Of a stretch of DNA of 64,000 nucleotides, positions 23,178 through 33,844 are shown piece by piece (the first letter of the stretch is position 1; each line of letters begins with the position of its first letter). A program made the position numbers and the translations under genes. The notes beneath the pieces were generated by a model. It made no database searches, was not told the DNA's origin, and was given only the letters and a program-made list of their open reading frames with translations. Source of the DNA: Annulohypoxylon bovei var. microspora (Eukaryota > Ascomycota > Sordariomycetes > Xylariales > Hypoxylaceae); the NCBI GenBank assembly GCA_022836615.1, contig MU405306.1:1-64000 (forward strand), written 5' to 3'.

Positions 23178-23375
23178 TCAACCATAAGCTGGGCAATGCG
23201 GGTCGTCGCAGTATGTGTCTTTAGCAAAGATCGGCAACGCCATTTCGGTCCGCGCGCAGGCCTTTTGTCTTTTCCTACCCTTGTTGCACAGCTCAATTTC
23301 GTACTTCCATTTTCCGGTGCTATCGTCGACGAACCGGCATCCACACATATAAAAACGATCGTGTCTCTTGCACAT
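23178..23375 (-). CDS. Small Cys-rich protein, MC-x8-CGC type
   Basis: I start this 65-residue protein at the internal Met at 23375, because the next residue is Cys and the spacing MC-x8-CGC then equals that of the plus-strand protein at 24420. Further Cys residues follow: one in IELC, one in QKAC, and a terminal pair C-x4-C in TYCDDPHC. The paired Cys arrangement suggests a small zinc-binding fold. There is no signal peptide, so a nuclear or cytosolic location is more likely than secretion. A longer in-frame start at 23453 adds 26 residues. The family function is unknown. Confidence 0.5.
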   Translation of the reverse strand: MCKRHDRFYMCGCRFVDDSTGKWKYEIELCNKGRKRQKACARTEMALPIFAKDTYCDDPHCPAYG

Positions 23376-24419
23376 GATGGTTTCGTTATACGGTATGTTT
23401 ATGTTGATTGGTGTCTGATGTTCTTTTTCGGAGCGCAGCCAAGAGATTATCAAGATTGAATGTGCTTATTAACGTTTCATTGGAAAGGGGTAAGCAATAA
23501 AATCTCATGTTGACGTACGCCCCTCGTCAAGATAAAAAGCATTTTTTGCTTTGTGCCGTCCGCAACATGAAGTCATTTAGCATCAAAGGCGTCAGAGTCA
23601 AAAGAAACCTATGTGAGTTTCTTGTTCTCAGACTGCCTATGTGCCAAGCACTGCTCTCCAAAAGGAAGTATAAAGCGCTTGTGCTAGGGGGTAGGTTAAG
23701 TACCTACCTACCTACCTAGACATTTATCATTTAATAGCGGAATATTTGCCAATGTCGTTCCCCGAGGCAATGATGTAGTTGCCACTTGGAGTATTTCGGG
23801 TTCTCGCAAGATGAATGGTGCCGAGCTCGCCACTCAGGTTCGTAGATACACATCGTGGCTTACTATTTGATGTACGATTAGGGGCTTGCTGACCTGGCGA
23901 AGCAAGAAGCCCAAAGACGCGTAATCCAGTCAATACTTTTGGTAAGACTAGTAGTGATATATTAAGGAAGCACAAAGACAGTTGCCAAATTTGCTCGGGT
24001 GGTATCAGCGATCAATCTCAATAACCAATGAAAAGAATGGCTTAGTCAACGAGGAGAGGACTTAACCATAATCCACATAATTCAGTTGTATAACTACACG
24101 GGCATTATGCATTTCATCACCAATGTAATGAAAGTTAATGCAAGTTTCTAACAATTTTCTGAAATTTGTGACGTTTACAGCTACCTGAGTACCGATACCT
24201 CACGGAAACTTTTCTTATGACTTGTACTATATTTATGCTCTCTCCTTGTTGATCTCAAGAACTTCAAAGAAACGGCTCCTTTGTAAAATTCCAAACATAA
24301 GTGCAAAGAACAGAATACTAATTGAATAGACCCCCCAATCCAAAGAATGATCACGAATTACAAGAAGAAGAAAGCTTCTCACTCTATTATAATTTCTACT
24401 AGCCGACACCTCTAACATC
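23376..24419. other. Divergent intergenic region between two small Cys-rich genes
   Basis: About 1.04 kb separates the two head-to-head Cys-rich ORFs. It contains a TACCTACC repeat copy at about 23700-23716. The ORFs in this interval show no coding character. Confidence 0.5.
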
Positions 24420-24683
24420 ATGTGTCAGCAGATTACATTTACACTAGCATGTGGTTGCAAAATGAAGCCCGACATCGTTCCATGCGTTGACGCAAAAGGA
24501 TGCATTCGTAAAGGTGTCGAGAAAGTTGAGCATAAGTCAATTTGCTGGTGCAGGAATCACGTTTGTCGGTATCGTGCGTATAAGCGCTTGGATCGCCAGA
24601 TGAGATACCTAGAAGAGGAAAAGCAGTGGCGACAGGTCGTTCGGAGAAGTTCAGCAGCTACCTTCAAGAGTCGAACTACCTAA
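24420..24683 (+). CDS. Small Cys-rich protein, MC-x8-CGC type
   Basis: The 87-residue protein begins MCQQITFTLACGC, the same Cys positions (2, 11 and 13) as the minus-strand protein at 23178-23375. More Cys residues follow in IVPC, AKGC, and the cluster CWCRNHVC around residues 42-50. The last 35 residues are a charged, Arg/Lys/Glu-rich, probably helical tail. Similar tiny Cys-rich proteins occur widely in Sordariomycetes without assigned function, and metal binding is likely. The start context is CATCATG. It lies between the other Cys-rich ORF and the mannosidase gene. Confidence 0.55.
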   Translation: MCQQITFTLACGCKMKPDIVPCVDAKGCIRKGVEKVEHKSICWCRNHVCRYRAYKRLDRQMRYLEEEKQWRQVVRRSSAATFKSRTT

Positions 24684-24943
24684 GTAATGTGATATATAGC
24701 GAGCAAATTACTACCTAGGTAGGTAAGTAGATATATAAAGATTGAATCTTGTTTATAACTAAGACGGGTTCGTAAGCGGGCACCATTCCTATCGATTATG
24801 CGCATGAAAAGACTTAGAGTGGAGAGAATTTCAAGGCTTTGGTGGCTATCTCATGTGGAAATATATCTAACGTAACGTCCCAAGTACAAGTAGAATACTA
24901 AATATGCGGGTATATGGTTTAGAAATTCAGGTTCACTAGATAC

Positions 24944-26540
24944 CTAGATGAGAAGGCTTGCCAAAAGGTGCGAGACCACTACTACCATACCACCCAGGGT
25001 CACAACGGCTTGCGTTCCCGTGCTGCCAGCCGGCGCGTCTCCCGAAGTGCTGTTCTGGGAGCTTGCGCTGCCGCTACTGCTACCGCTACCGCTGCTGTTG
25101 GTGCTGGAGTTGTTCCCCGCGACGGAACTTCCTGCAGGTAAGATGCTAGCCAAGGCACTTAGCACATCCATCTGCTGAGGCACGCCCGTCTTGCCGTCAA
25201 ACTTTCCGGTACTCCAGTGGAAGCCACAGAGGCGGCCGTTGTCGCCACCCGTGCACTGGGCCACGGCGCTCTTAGCGCTCGACTTCAGGATAGGGAGGAT
25301 CTTGGCGGAAGTGTATGGTGCCATCTCGATAGTCGAGCTGAGACCCCTGTGAAGCAGAGACTTGTAGAAGAGCATGTCCGTGTTGCAGTTGTCCCTCTCC
25401 TCGCAGGCAGCTTCGAATGCGACGCCATCAGGGAAGAACACCTCGAGGGTCCGAGAGACAAGTCCGTCGACACGCTCTTTCCAGTCGTCGTCTCCGTTGG
25501 TCTATGCCTACGTCAATATCTAGCATAATAGGCTTCGGAGAGTACATAGATGAAACACTATCCACTTGTAATTGATATAGAACTCACATGGTTATACATG
25601 AATGCTGAACCTTGGAGGAGCATCGCGGCGGTGTATGAGAATTGCACCTTATTGATAGACGTGCACTCGTCCGCCTGTGCCCCATTATAGACGTCGTAGT
25701 TCTTGCTAATGAAGCCAATATCTTCGAGCAGCTCGAAGGCATCACCGGCTGCATCCTCGTATGTTGTGTTGCCAGTCAAATGCGCCAGTTGGGAAGCAAG
25801 GTTGAAGTAGAGAATGTTAGCAGCAGCTAGCGTCATGTCAGTCATTGAGCTCTTGTTATTAGGTAGGGGATGTCGCGCAAGAGCGTCGAGAAAGGGTTAC
25901 GAACAGCTAATATAGTTATACCCGTTGCTAGACGGATATATCTGCCACCTCAGGGCTCCCTTGCAGTCGCCATCGTCTGCTCGTCGACTGTCAACCTCCT
26001 GAAGATCGAAGACGTTCTTAGCCAATGTCAGCCACTGTGGATTATCCTGAGTCGGTTCTTGAAAGCCGATTTCCTCGGCCGTGATGGCAGAAAGCGCCCA
26101 TATAGCCTGATCATCATTGCCCATAGACGCAGTCCAGTTCGGAGGCATATAATTATCATTGGGGCCGATCTGCGCTATGAGGCCTTGGGAGATGGAATCA
26201 TCGTACTTCGTCTCTCCTGTGCGGTTTCGGTAGTCCAATAAGGTACTCCATAAAGCACCTCCGGTCCACCAGTAATAGTCTCCGTCAGGAGGGGGGGTAA
26301 AGATTCCAACAGGCTCTCCTGAATTACTGCTGGGGTAGAAAGTCATAAGATCCTCGGCCACGAGAGCAGCTGCCGCCCTGACAGAGGCTAATAACTTGAG
26401 TAAGCATCGAACATCCGTTAAGAAAGATATTCTTTTTAGGAGTACAAACCTGCATCTTCAACATCTACAGTAAGACCCGCAAGCGCACCATTAGCAGCTA
26501 GCAGAAGACGAGCTAGCGAGTTAGACGCAATTCTCGCCAT
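24944..26540 (-). CDS. GPI-anchored GH76 mannan endo-1,6-alpha-mannosidase (DCW1/DFG5 type)
   Basis: Four exons (26540-26450, 26387-25901, 25849-25588, 25501-24944) give 465 residues. A signal peptide of about 22 residues is followed by the GH76 domain. Diagnostic motifs are YYWWTGGALW (about residues 68-77), GNDDQAIW with the catalytic Asp pair at about 122-123, CKGALRWQIY and GFHWSTG. The C-terminus is a Ser/Gly/Asn-rich linker and a hydrophobic tail (VVTLGGMVVVVSHLLASLLI), typical of a GPI-anchor signal. DCW1/DFG5 enzymes act at the plasma membrane and cell wall and cross-link GPI-proteins by cutting or transferring their mannan-bearing anchors. Eight to ten paralogues per genome are common in Pezizomycotina, so an orthologue name is not assigned. 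Confidence 0.92.
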
Positions 26541-27195
26541 GTTGACCCTAGGATATCCTATCCACGCGGATAGTGCTAAAACGAGCGACAAATTTTTCAA
26601 GCAGTAGTTATAAACGAATGAATGTTGTGGTTTCCGAAAAGCCCTTAACGAATGACGAGAACGATTTCAGTGATGCTAGCATCGATAAGCTAAAGCTAGA
26701 CCACGATCATCTTTTTCTATCTCAGCTGCGCCGTCACGCCCTAATATGATATCCAATCTCAAACCAAACGAGCGGTGGATCGTGAACCTTGTCATAAATG
26801 CCTGGCTAAACCGTATTCGGGAATTGGAATACATCGAGCCGCACGGCACAGCACACAGCCACTACTTGGCTAGCGAGCTGACCAGTCAAACCAGAACGCT
26901 TTCAGTCTCTGCTTCAACAAGGTTAGACTTTGCGAAATCTATTTCACGGTAGCCTATTGATCGTTAATTGTCGACCCACTGGGGTTTAAGAAATGCAGCT
27001 TCCTGCCGACATTATTCTCGTCCTCAGGCTGCATGCATGAGATTTTGAAACGGTAGGGGAGACGAATATTTGTCGACACCAAACAGTAGACGGGTAGGAT
27101 TACATATGTAGATTTGAGCCCGAGTATAACGAGCTAAACGAGTACGCTTGAAAACAAATCATATTGTCCTAAGGGTATTAATACCAAGCCTATAC
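26541..27195. other. Intergenic, GH76 promoter
   Basis: About 655 bases lie between the GH76 start and the 3' end of the next minus-strand gene. No gene is supported. Confidence 0.6.
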
Positions 27196-28017
27196 CTACC
27201 GGCCCTTGGCCTTCCTGATGACAACCTTCCCACCATCTAACTCCCACCCGACTCCGTCTTCTGCCGTGAGGTTCGTCCATTTTGAATCTGCGCAGACCTC
27301 CAAAAAGTTCAAATCCACGCTCAAGTATGCTCTTCCGAAGCACTTGAGCAGGTGTTTTCGCACGCCTTCTTCGGCATATTCCAGCAGCTTCGCCTTATGC
27401 CCGTCGACCCTCTTCTTCAAGCGGTTGAATTCTATATAGTTGTCGTGTGCCAGCGCATCGAGTACCGCGTCGACCTTTGCGTCGCGTAGCTGATATTTAT
27501 GCCGCGCGGCGAATGCCTCAGCCAAATTGTTCCGCCTACACGCCGTGTCGAGAACGAGATAGCCGACAACCTCGCTCATCTCGACCGACGTCATACTATG
27601 CAACGGCTGTATCCGGCGCAGGAGGTGGAGGATGGCGGGATGGTAAGATTCAGGATGCTTGACCAAGACAGAAAGCCGAATGCAGAAGAGATAGACCTGG
27701 ATTGCGAAATCATCGACGCGCTTTGAGGCCACGATGCCCTCTCGCAGTTTCCTAAGCGCTGATAAGACATCAGACAAACCTCTGGTATTGTTGGGAATAG
27801 TAGCTGGTGTCATCGAAGGTAAGTTAGGGTCAAGTGGAGGGGTATTGGTGGTAGAATTCGTAGAGGGGTTCTCGTTGTTGTAGCTGGAGAGGTCGAGCGA
27901 GGCAAAGCGGCGGAGGAGCTCGTCACGTTCACCAGCGTCAGAGCAAAAGGTCATGTAACGCTCGACTATCTTGGTGTAGTACCGTTCTTGGGTCTTGAAG
28001 TCAAGCAACCTGGTCAT
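27196..28017 (-). CDS. CSN8/PSMD8/EIF3K-family protein
   Basis: This single-exon protein of 273 residues is almost entirely helical in character. The central part, about residues 90-200, has HPESYHPAILHLLRRI, YLVLDTACRRNNLAEAF and a run of amphipathic helices. This matches the CSN8/PSMD8/EIF3K (PCI-like) domain found in subunits of the COP9 signalosome, proteasome lid and eIF3. Fungal proteins of this length with a Thr/Pro/Asn-rich linker (here about residues 45-75) form their own group and are not clear orthologues of Rpn12 or eIF3k. The role is presumably as a scaffold subunit of a multiprotein complex. It diverges from the amidoligase gene. Confidence 0.65.
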   Translation of the reverse strand: MTRLLDFKTQERYYTKIVERYMTFCSDAGERDELLRRFASLDLSSYNNENPSTNSTTNTPPLDPNLPSMTPATIPNNTRGLSDVLSALRKLREGIVASKRVDDFAIQVYLFCIRLSVLVKHPESYHPAILHLLRRIQPLHSMTSVEMSEVVGYLVLDTACRRNNLAEAFAARHKYQLRDAKVDAVLDALAHDNYIEFNRLKKRVDGHKAKLLEYAEEGVRKHLLKCFGRAYLSVDLNFLEVCADSKWTNLTAEDGVGWELDGGKVVIRKAKGR

Positions 28018-29000
28018 CCTGTCAGAGGCCCAGCTAACTCGTTGATAAAGTGATCATGATTAGGTTGATGACCGACCTGCTATCGCCTTTCGAAGGCAAG
28101 CCCATTGCCTCCAACGGGTCTAATTCTACAGGTTTCAAACGACTCCATGGTGCAGATGGTGTTCTGTTCCCTCGGGCGCCCCCGCGTCCACGCATTGTCA
28201 AGTCATGTCAAGCGGTGGCTATACTTGTTGAAGATTGTTGAAATTGTTAAAATGTTATCCCAAGTACCAAGTACCTATTATTTCTTAGGTCTTCGATAAA
28301 ATCATAATCAACTTAGCGGGGTAGTGGGACGGTCGATGACCCTAACCATATTAGGCAACTATGGAGAATAAGCTAAGTGCATTGACCACCTCCCGATACG
28401 CCACTTTATAAGTCCAAATCCAAGCCTCACCAAGCCTCAATCTAACCCCTATTGTCTGCAGCAACAATATATGTTGTCGACAGCATTGTCTAGTAGAACC
28501 AAGTACCTACCTAGAATATACTTATCCGACAAACAGATATCTGCAAGAGACAAGCAATCATAGCTAAGAAAGTAAATTCGTTCAACCACCTTAATCCAAA
28601 TAATTGTCAACAACAAAGATGTCATATGAATTACCGAAACCCCCCCTCCCCCCCCTTATCCAAAAAAGAAAAGGGGGGGATCATGATAGTAAGTCATCAG
28701 ACAATGCCATTGATTCAAGCTTCAATACTGCTGAATGGCACTGATCAGTTATAAACAAGACAAATCGTATTCGTCACAAAGACGACTTCAGAGACAAAGC
28801 CTTGATAGGTAATTAACACAAATGAGTGAAAGAAAAGAAGAATATGAAACATATGAAGCTACAATGATACACATTTATTATCGTAGATATTATATATGAA
28901 GCTATTCGTCTCAGCCTGCCTGATCGTAGAGATCCAGTAAATCAATATATAAATTAATAACAATTGAACAAACCGCCTAGTCAAGCAGCATTTAGGAACG
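28018..29000. other. Divergent intergenic region
   Basis: About 980 bases separate the CSN8-like gene (minus) and the amidoligase gene (plus), so it should hold both promoters. A C-rich and G-rich pair of runs at about 28640-28680 could form a hairpin. No ORF is supported. Confidence 0.55.
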
Positions 29001-31688
29001 ATGGCATCCATAGGTGAAGTACTCCGTCCAACAAGGCCAGGTCCTTTTAGGGCGAGAAGAGCAATTGTTCGATCCCAACCATATCCCGCAGGACAAATAG
29101 ATTTACCTCAACACAGGGCGACGGGAGGCTCAGTTGCAGAGCGAGAGAATGGTGAAGAGTTTGCTATGGAATTTGGAGACTATCGTCACGCAATGATTAA
29201 TCGGGAAATAGAAAAGGATCCAAACCGTTCTCACTTTTCTGGCTTTGACGCTCCTATCGGTAGTAGCCCTAATAGCGATGACCTTAGCGGTTTTGGCACT
29301 AACGGTTCTAACGATAGCAGTCCTGGTAATACCGGTCCCAGCGGTCCCGGTAGCCCTGGTAGCGGCAGCGGACCCGACGATATCAATGCGAACATTTTAG
29401 TTGATGTCGATAACCCCCCTCTCCCCGAAGGTCAGAATCGAACGACAGTAGGCGTTGAATTTGAGTTCCTGGTCGCGGTGTCAAGGGTCTGTCCAGGAAT
29501 ACAGGATCCTCATCCGCACGATGGGCGGTGGCAGAGTACGAACCTCATAAACGAAGACGAGGAGAGTTCAGATTACCGTTTAACAATCCGTAATCTGGTA
29601 ATTGACACACTTTTGAAAAACGGTGTGCCTAGTACCAAGACAAGGGAGTTCGAATTTAATCTGGACATGGAGGAATCCGGTTGGCTGTTAAATCTCGACG
29701 ACGGCGGACAATGTCCGAATATTCAAACTCTTATGCACTGGCGAGGAAATTATCAATGGGACCGGAATTTAAGCAACTCAGATAACTGTATTACTGGCGC
29801 TGGCCAATTATTAGACCAGTTCATCATATTCCACACCAACAATAATCTTGAACTTTTTAGAACAAAAGAATCAACCTTGCAGGTGTTTTCAACTGACAGA
29901 CTTCCAGCCTTTATACAAGGTCTAGGAACAGATGTCCAGAACAATAAGGAGACTTATGATTGGATCGCGCAGATCTGGCTGCATGGCTTTAAAGAGGCGC
30001 AAGAACGATATGAAGAGAGACAAGCGACACGAATAGATCACCAAAGTGTCACCATCGAGGGTGCGGACCCTAAGTATTATGCGTGGACATGTACGATGGA
30101 TTATACCGTATCAATTGACGGTGTGCAATTTGAGAACTACGAAATACCATATGGCTCGGTTCAACCTAATCTAGCCGATGTACAGCTATCAGGTCAGTAC
30201 TTCCTCCTTGAACCACCGAGATTATACAAATGGTGGTCAGGAGAACTAAAATCGCCCATATACGACTGCAACAATCCAGGAACCTTTGAAATGATCGGCC
30301 GAGCTGTAAGTATCTTCACAAGGCAATACGAGACTTGTACCCCCTCCCCTATATTCTAAGCTGATGGCTAACTTGTTATGACAGTGCAAAGCTCTTCGAG
30401 ACACTTACCGAATTCATAAACCGATGTCGGCCACTGGTACCGGATTGCACATCCATATCGGGCAAGAGAAAGGTTGGACATTGTTGCATGTTAAGAAGGT
30501 ACTATATCCCCCCTCCCCTTTCGCGTGTCGTTTGAATTGTTCATATCTTAGCATATATTTCCTTACCGTTACGTTTGGAGTTACAGCCTCACAGGGTGAA
30601 ACATAAGATGCTAACGTCTCACCTTAACCCATCTCAATGAAATGACTGAATGCTGACTAGGTATGTTTTATAGTTCACAACGTTCTGGTTGATTTTCGAG
30701 GAGAGCATGCAGAAGATACACCGCTTCGACCGATCCCAAGCTACTTATTCGATGCCGCTGAGGATAGACAGCCCTATTGCTCGAGCGGTCGCCTGTTACG
30801 ACGACAGAGAATATCTATCAGATCTGAGAAACAGAAACCCGCAACTATCGAATGAATACGTGCAACGCATGAACATGCATGTGCCGTTTGACATCACTCT
30901 GCAAAAAATCCCCGAGGAAATTCGAGACATGATTGCTGAGGTTTGGCAATACGATACAATATTGGGCTTGAACGCGGGTCTGTCCGGTCCCCGGGATTTC
31001 GCATCCGTGAGATTTCGCCTCGGGGGTGGTAAAATTACGTTACCTGCTAATGGTGCTGCTACCCAGACGCTGGAGTTTAGGATGATGCAGGGGACTTTAG
31101 GTACGTAAAATCGAGTTTTTCTCTCTCCCCCCCCCCCTTTTTTTTAGCCTTTCTCGGGAGTGAGAACCTCCTAATGAAGTTGGCAGAGGAGCCGTTACTC
31201 CCCTGAGACATCTCAAACTTCTTTCCTAAAAAAGAAATTACTAACCAATGTTGTTGTAACAGATTTTGAGCACATCTGGAGGTGGATGAGTATATGTAAG
31301 GGGATAGTTGAGTTTTCCAGAGACTCTACCCCTCAACAGTTCCAGGATGCGATAAGGAATATACTGACAGATACTATACATCCTGCGCATTATCTCGGCG
31401 TGCCAGTAGATTATTTTCAGTATTTTGTCGACCGGCAGAACCCTAGTACTGGATTTTTCGAATACCCAGATGCGGACAGAGTAAATGTAAGTAATATCGA
31501 GTTTCCTTTCCCCCTTTTGGCCTGTCTTGGGAACGAGAGCTTCCTAATTGCCTCGACGAGGAGTTGTTGCTCCCGAGACAATGCCAACCCCCTTTCTTAA
31601 GAAGAGATTGCTAACCTTATTGTAGTGGACTGATCCTTTCATGGCTCGCGGATACGGGGATGTCTACACCGGCCAAACTGTCCTATAA
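29001..31688 (+). CDS. Fungal amidoligase-family protein
   Basis: Five exons (29001-30305, 30385-30498, 30674-31100, 31263-31486, 31626-31688) give 710 residues. About 130 residues of disordered, Ser/Gly/Pro-rich sequence precede the domain. It opens with TTVGVEFEF, has GTGLHIHIG in the middle and EFRMMQGTL near the end. These are the conserved Glu, His and Arg/Gly elements of the amidoligase fold (a glutamine-synthetase-like, ATP-grasp-type ligase related to gamma-glutamylcysteine synthetases). Such enzymes form amide bonds between carboxylates and amines and have been proposed to modify peptides or cell-surface polymers. Fungal members are numerous and uncharacterised. Introns 3 and 4 resemble each other (separate entries). 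No partner gene is evident. Confidence 0.8.
31101..31262 (+). repeat. Introner-like intron, copy A
   Basis: Intron 3 of the amidoligase gene (162 bases) resembles intron 4 along nearly its whole length. It has ATCGAGTTT just after the donor, a pyrimidine tract, a GGGAGTGAGAACCTCCTAAT block, TTACTCCC, GAGACA, TTTCCTAAAAAAGAAATTA and a CTAACC branch site. Non-coding introns of one gene normally share nothing beyond splice signals. Confidence 0.7.
31487..31625 (+). repeat. Introner-like intron, copy B
   Basis: Intron 4 of the amidoligase gene (139 bases) repeats the order of blocks seen in intron 3: ATCGAGTTT, pyrimidine tract, GGGAACGAGAGCTTCCTAAT, TTGCTCCC, GAGACA, TTTCTTAAGAAGAGATTG and CTAACC. 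Differences are mainly transitions and a shorter pyrimidine tract. By eye roughly two thirds of positions agree. Confidence 0.7.
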
Positions 31689-32308
31689 GAAATCTCTACA
31701 ATGAGAAGGGACCAAAAAGAAAAAGGACGGAGAGTCGGGTCCTAGTGAGTATATGTAAGTATAAATAAATTGCTCCCAGATGTAGATTAGGTATTTATGC
31801 TTCATAAATTTGATTTCGTCTTCTTAACTTGTCGCGCCAGTTGCAAAAAGTCGCAGCAGCATCAAAAGAGGCTTGGCCGGTGAAGTGTTATGCTCATGCC
31901 GTAAATATTTTGAGTGATAGCGGTATTACAGCTGTACATGCCGTCGGTATGCATTCAAATAATCTCGAAACATGAGGTTCCCCGTAAACCGAAACGTAGT
32001 GGTTAGCACTCGAAAGTAAAACCTAGAGATTAGCTCTTGCGTAAACAAATAGTCCGTAAGGGTGTCCTGCCAAGTTGAATATCCCTTAGGACAACCATAT
32101 CCTCCACTAGTTGTTAAAGTAGCTAGTTGTAACGAGAACGCACACACGGAAAAATAGAAAGTTGCAATCCTTTGCCTGTATTAGTTATGAGCATCGATGG
32201 TACACAGGCTGAACCACGCAACCTAACGCCAAACTACCCGAACCATTTTGCTTCCTAGTCATGCAGTAGCCGGGCATCAGCACGTAAGACACAATTATAA
32301 CCCATCTC
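31689..32308. other. Convergent intergenic region
   Basis: About 620 bases lie between the 3' ends of the amidoligase and DPM1 genes. A 73-codon minus-strand ORF here lacks any recognisable feature and is not called. Confidence 0.55.
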
Positions 32309-33132
32309 TTAGACCTTCAACCACAAGCTCAGCACGCCCTTCGCGTACTCGACGATCTCGTCGCCGCCCAGCTTCGACTCCCCGTACAGGCGGTCGACGA
32401 AGGAGATGGGGACCTCGGCGACGGAGAAGCCCATGGCCTTGGCGCGGACCATCATCTCCATCTGGAAGGTGTAGCCCTTGCTCTCGGTGCTCTCGATGAC
32501 CTTCTGCAGGACGGACTTCTTGTAGAGGCGGAAGCTGCCGGTCAGGTCGCTGACGCCGGGGCGCAGGACGGTGTCGGCGAACAGGTTGGCGCCGCGGCTG
32601 ACGAACTTGCGCTTCAGGTCCCAGCCGTAGACGCCGCCGTCGCCGGCGTACCGGGTGCCGGTGACGATGTCGAAGTTGCCGGCGCCCTGGCGCGCGATCA
32701 TCTGCGGGATGAACTTGGGGTGGTGGCTGAAGTCGGCGTCCATGATGATGACGAAGTTGCCCGTCACGAACTGCAGCCCGTGCACGTAGGCGGTTCCCAG
32801 TCCCAGCTTGCCCGTGCGGGTCTTGAGGACGACGTGCGGCGCGTAGGCCTTGACGAGCTGCTGCGCTACGACTTCGGTTCCGTCCGGCGAGCCGTCGTCG
32901 ACGATTATGAGTTCCCAGTCGAGCTTGCTGCAGAAGTGCTACGATTAGTCTATTGTTCCACGCAGCGAGACGAACAGGGAGATATAGAACATGGAATAGA
33001 ATATAGGAGTTATGCGACGTACTTCTCAGTAAAGGTACGGTTGAGCAGCCAGGTGACTATAGGAAGGTTGCGGCGCTCATTGTACGTCGGTAGGATAACC
33101 GAGTACTTGTCGTTCGCCTTTTTCGAAGCCAT
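32309..33132 (-). CDS. dpm1: Dolichyl-phosphate beta-D-mannosyltransferase, catalytic subunit
   Basis: Two exons (33132-33023 and 32927-32309) give 242 residues, the usual length of the soluble human/Schizosaccharomyces-type DPM1. This GT2 enzyme transfers mannose from GDP-Man to dolichyl phosphate on the ER membrane, feeding N-glycans, O-mannosylation and GPI anchors. Visible motifs are SVILPTYNERRNLP at the N-terminus, VDDGSPDGT, and MDADFSHHP (DAD metal site). GTRY, the RGAN region and GSFRLYKK follow. There is no C-terminal membrane anchor, so it would need DPM2/DPM3-type partners. The last exon strongly prefers G or C at third positions, as expected for a well-expressed housekeeping gene. 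Identity is very secure. Confidence 0.95.
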
Positions 33133-33844
33133 TGTTATTGTGACTTAGGGAATCTTGGTTTTGGGCGGATCGAAGTGAAAGAATTGCGATTGGTATAGGT
33201 CGAGGTCGGAAAACGGTTGCGGGTTTACGGTAAAGGAGTGGACTGAAGTTGACGATATTTGGTTATCGCGTAGCTTGGAGAATTGAATTGAACACGCTGC
33301 GACGTGACAACTTAAACATTATTGTGGGCCATCCTAGCGGAGCTTGTAATATGACTAAGCAAAAATTTAGCCCCTTTTTAGCCCCTTTTCAAATTGCCCC
33401 TCCACCACCACCCTCATGACAATCAATCACTAAATCGTGAAGTAATGGTTAACATTCAAAAATACAAATTGGTTCTTTTATACCTAAGAAACAGTTTGTT
33501 TCATCGATAGAATTTCTACTCTTGAATGAAAACTTTTTCCTTTTTACTATAAAATCATCTCACAACTATAATTTAGAATTAGTACGAAGAGTACCTAATC
33601 TTAGCGAGAGAATGAATGAAATATTCAATTTGATGCGAAATGCCCAAATTTCAGTTCTAAACCAAGCTAAGGTAAAATGCTCAGGCGGATATTGTCCATA
33701 AGCCTCATATTCTACCCCCCTGGAGAATGCCCTCTAAGACGATCAGCTCATTTTCCATGTCGTGAAACTAAGATCCACGATGCTTGGAAGATATAGGTCT
33801 CCTTAGCTCAATTAATAGGTAAGATGTCTCAAGCTGAGACAAGT
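33133..33844. other. Intergenic, DPM1 promoter and ENA 3' side
   Basis: About 710 bases lie between two minus-strand genes. A duplicated AGCCCCTTTT phrase occurs at about 33369-33390. No gene is seen. Confidence 0.55.
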
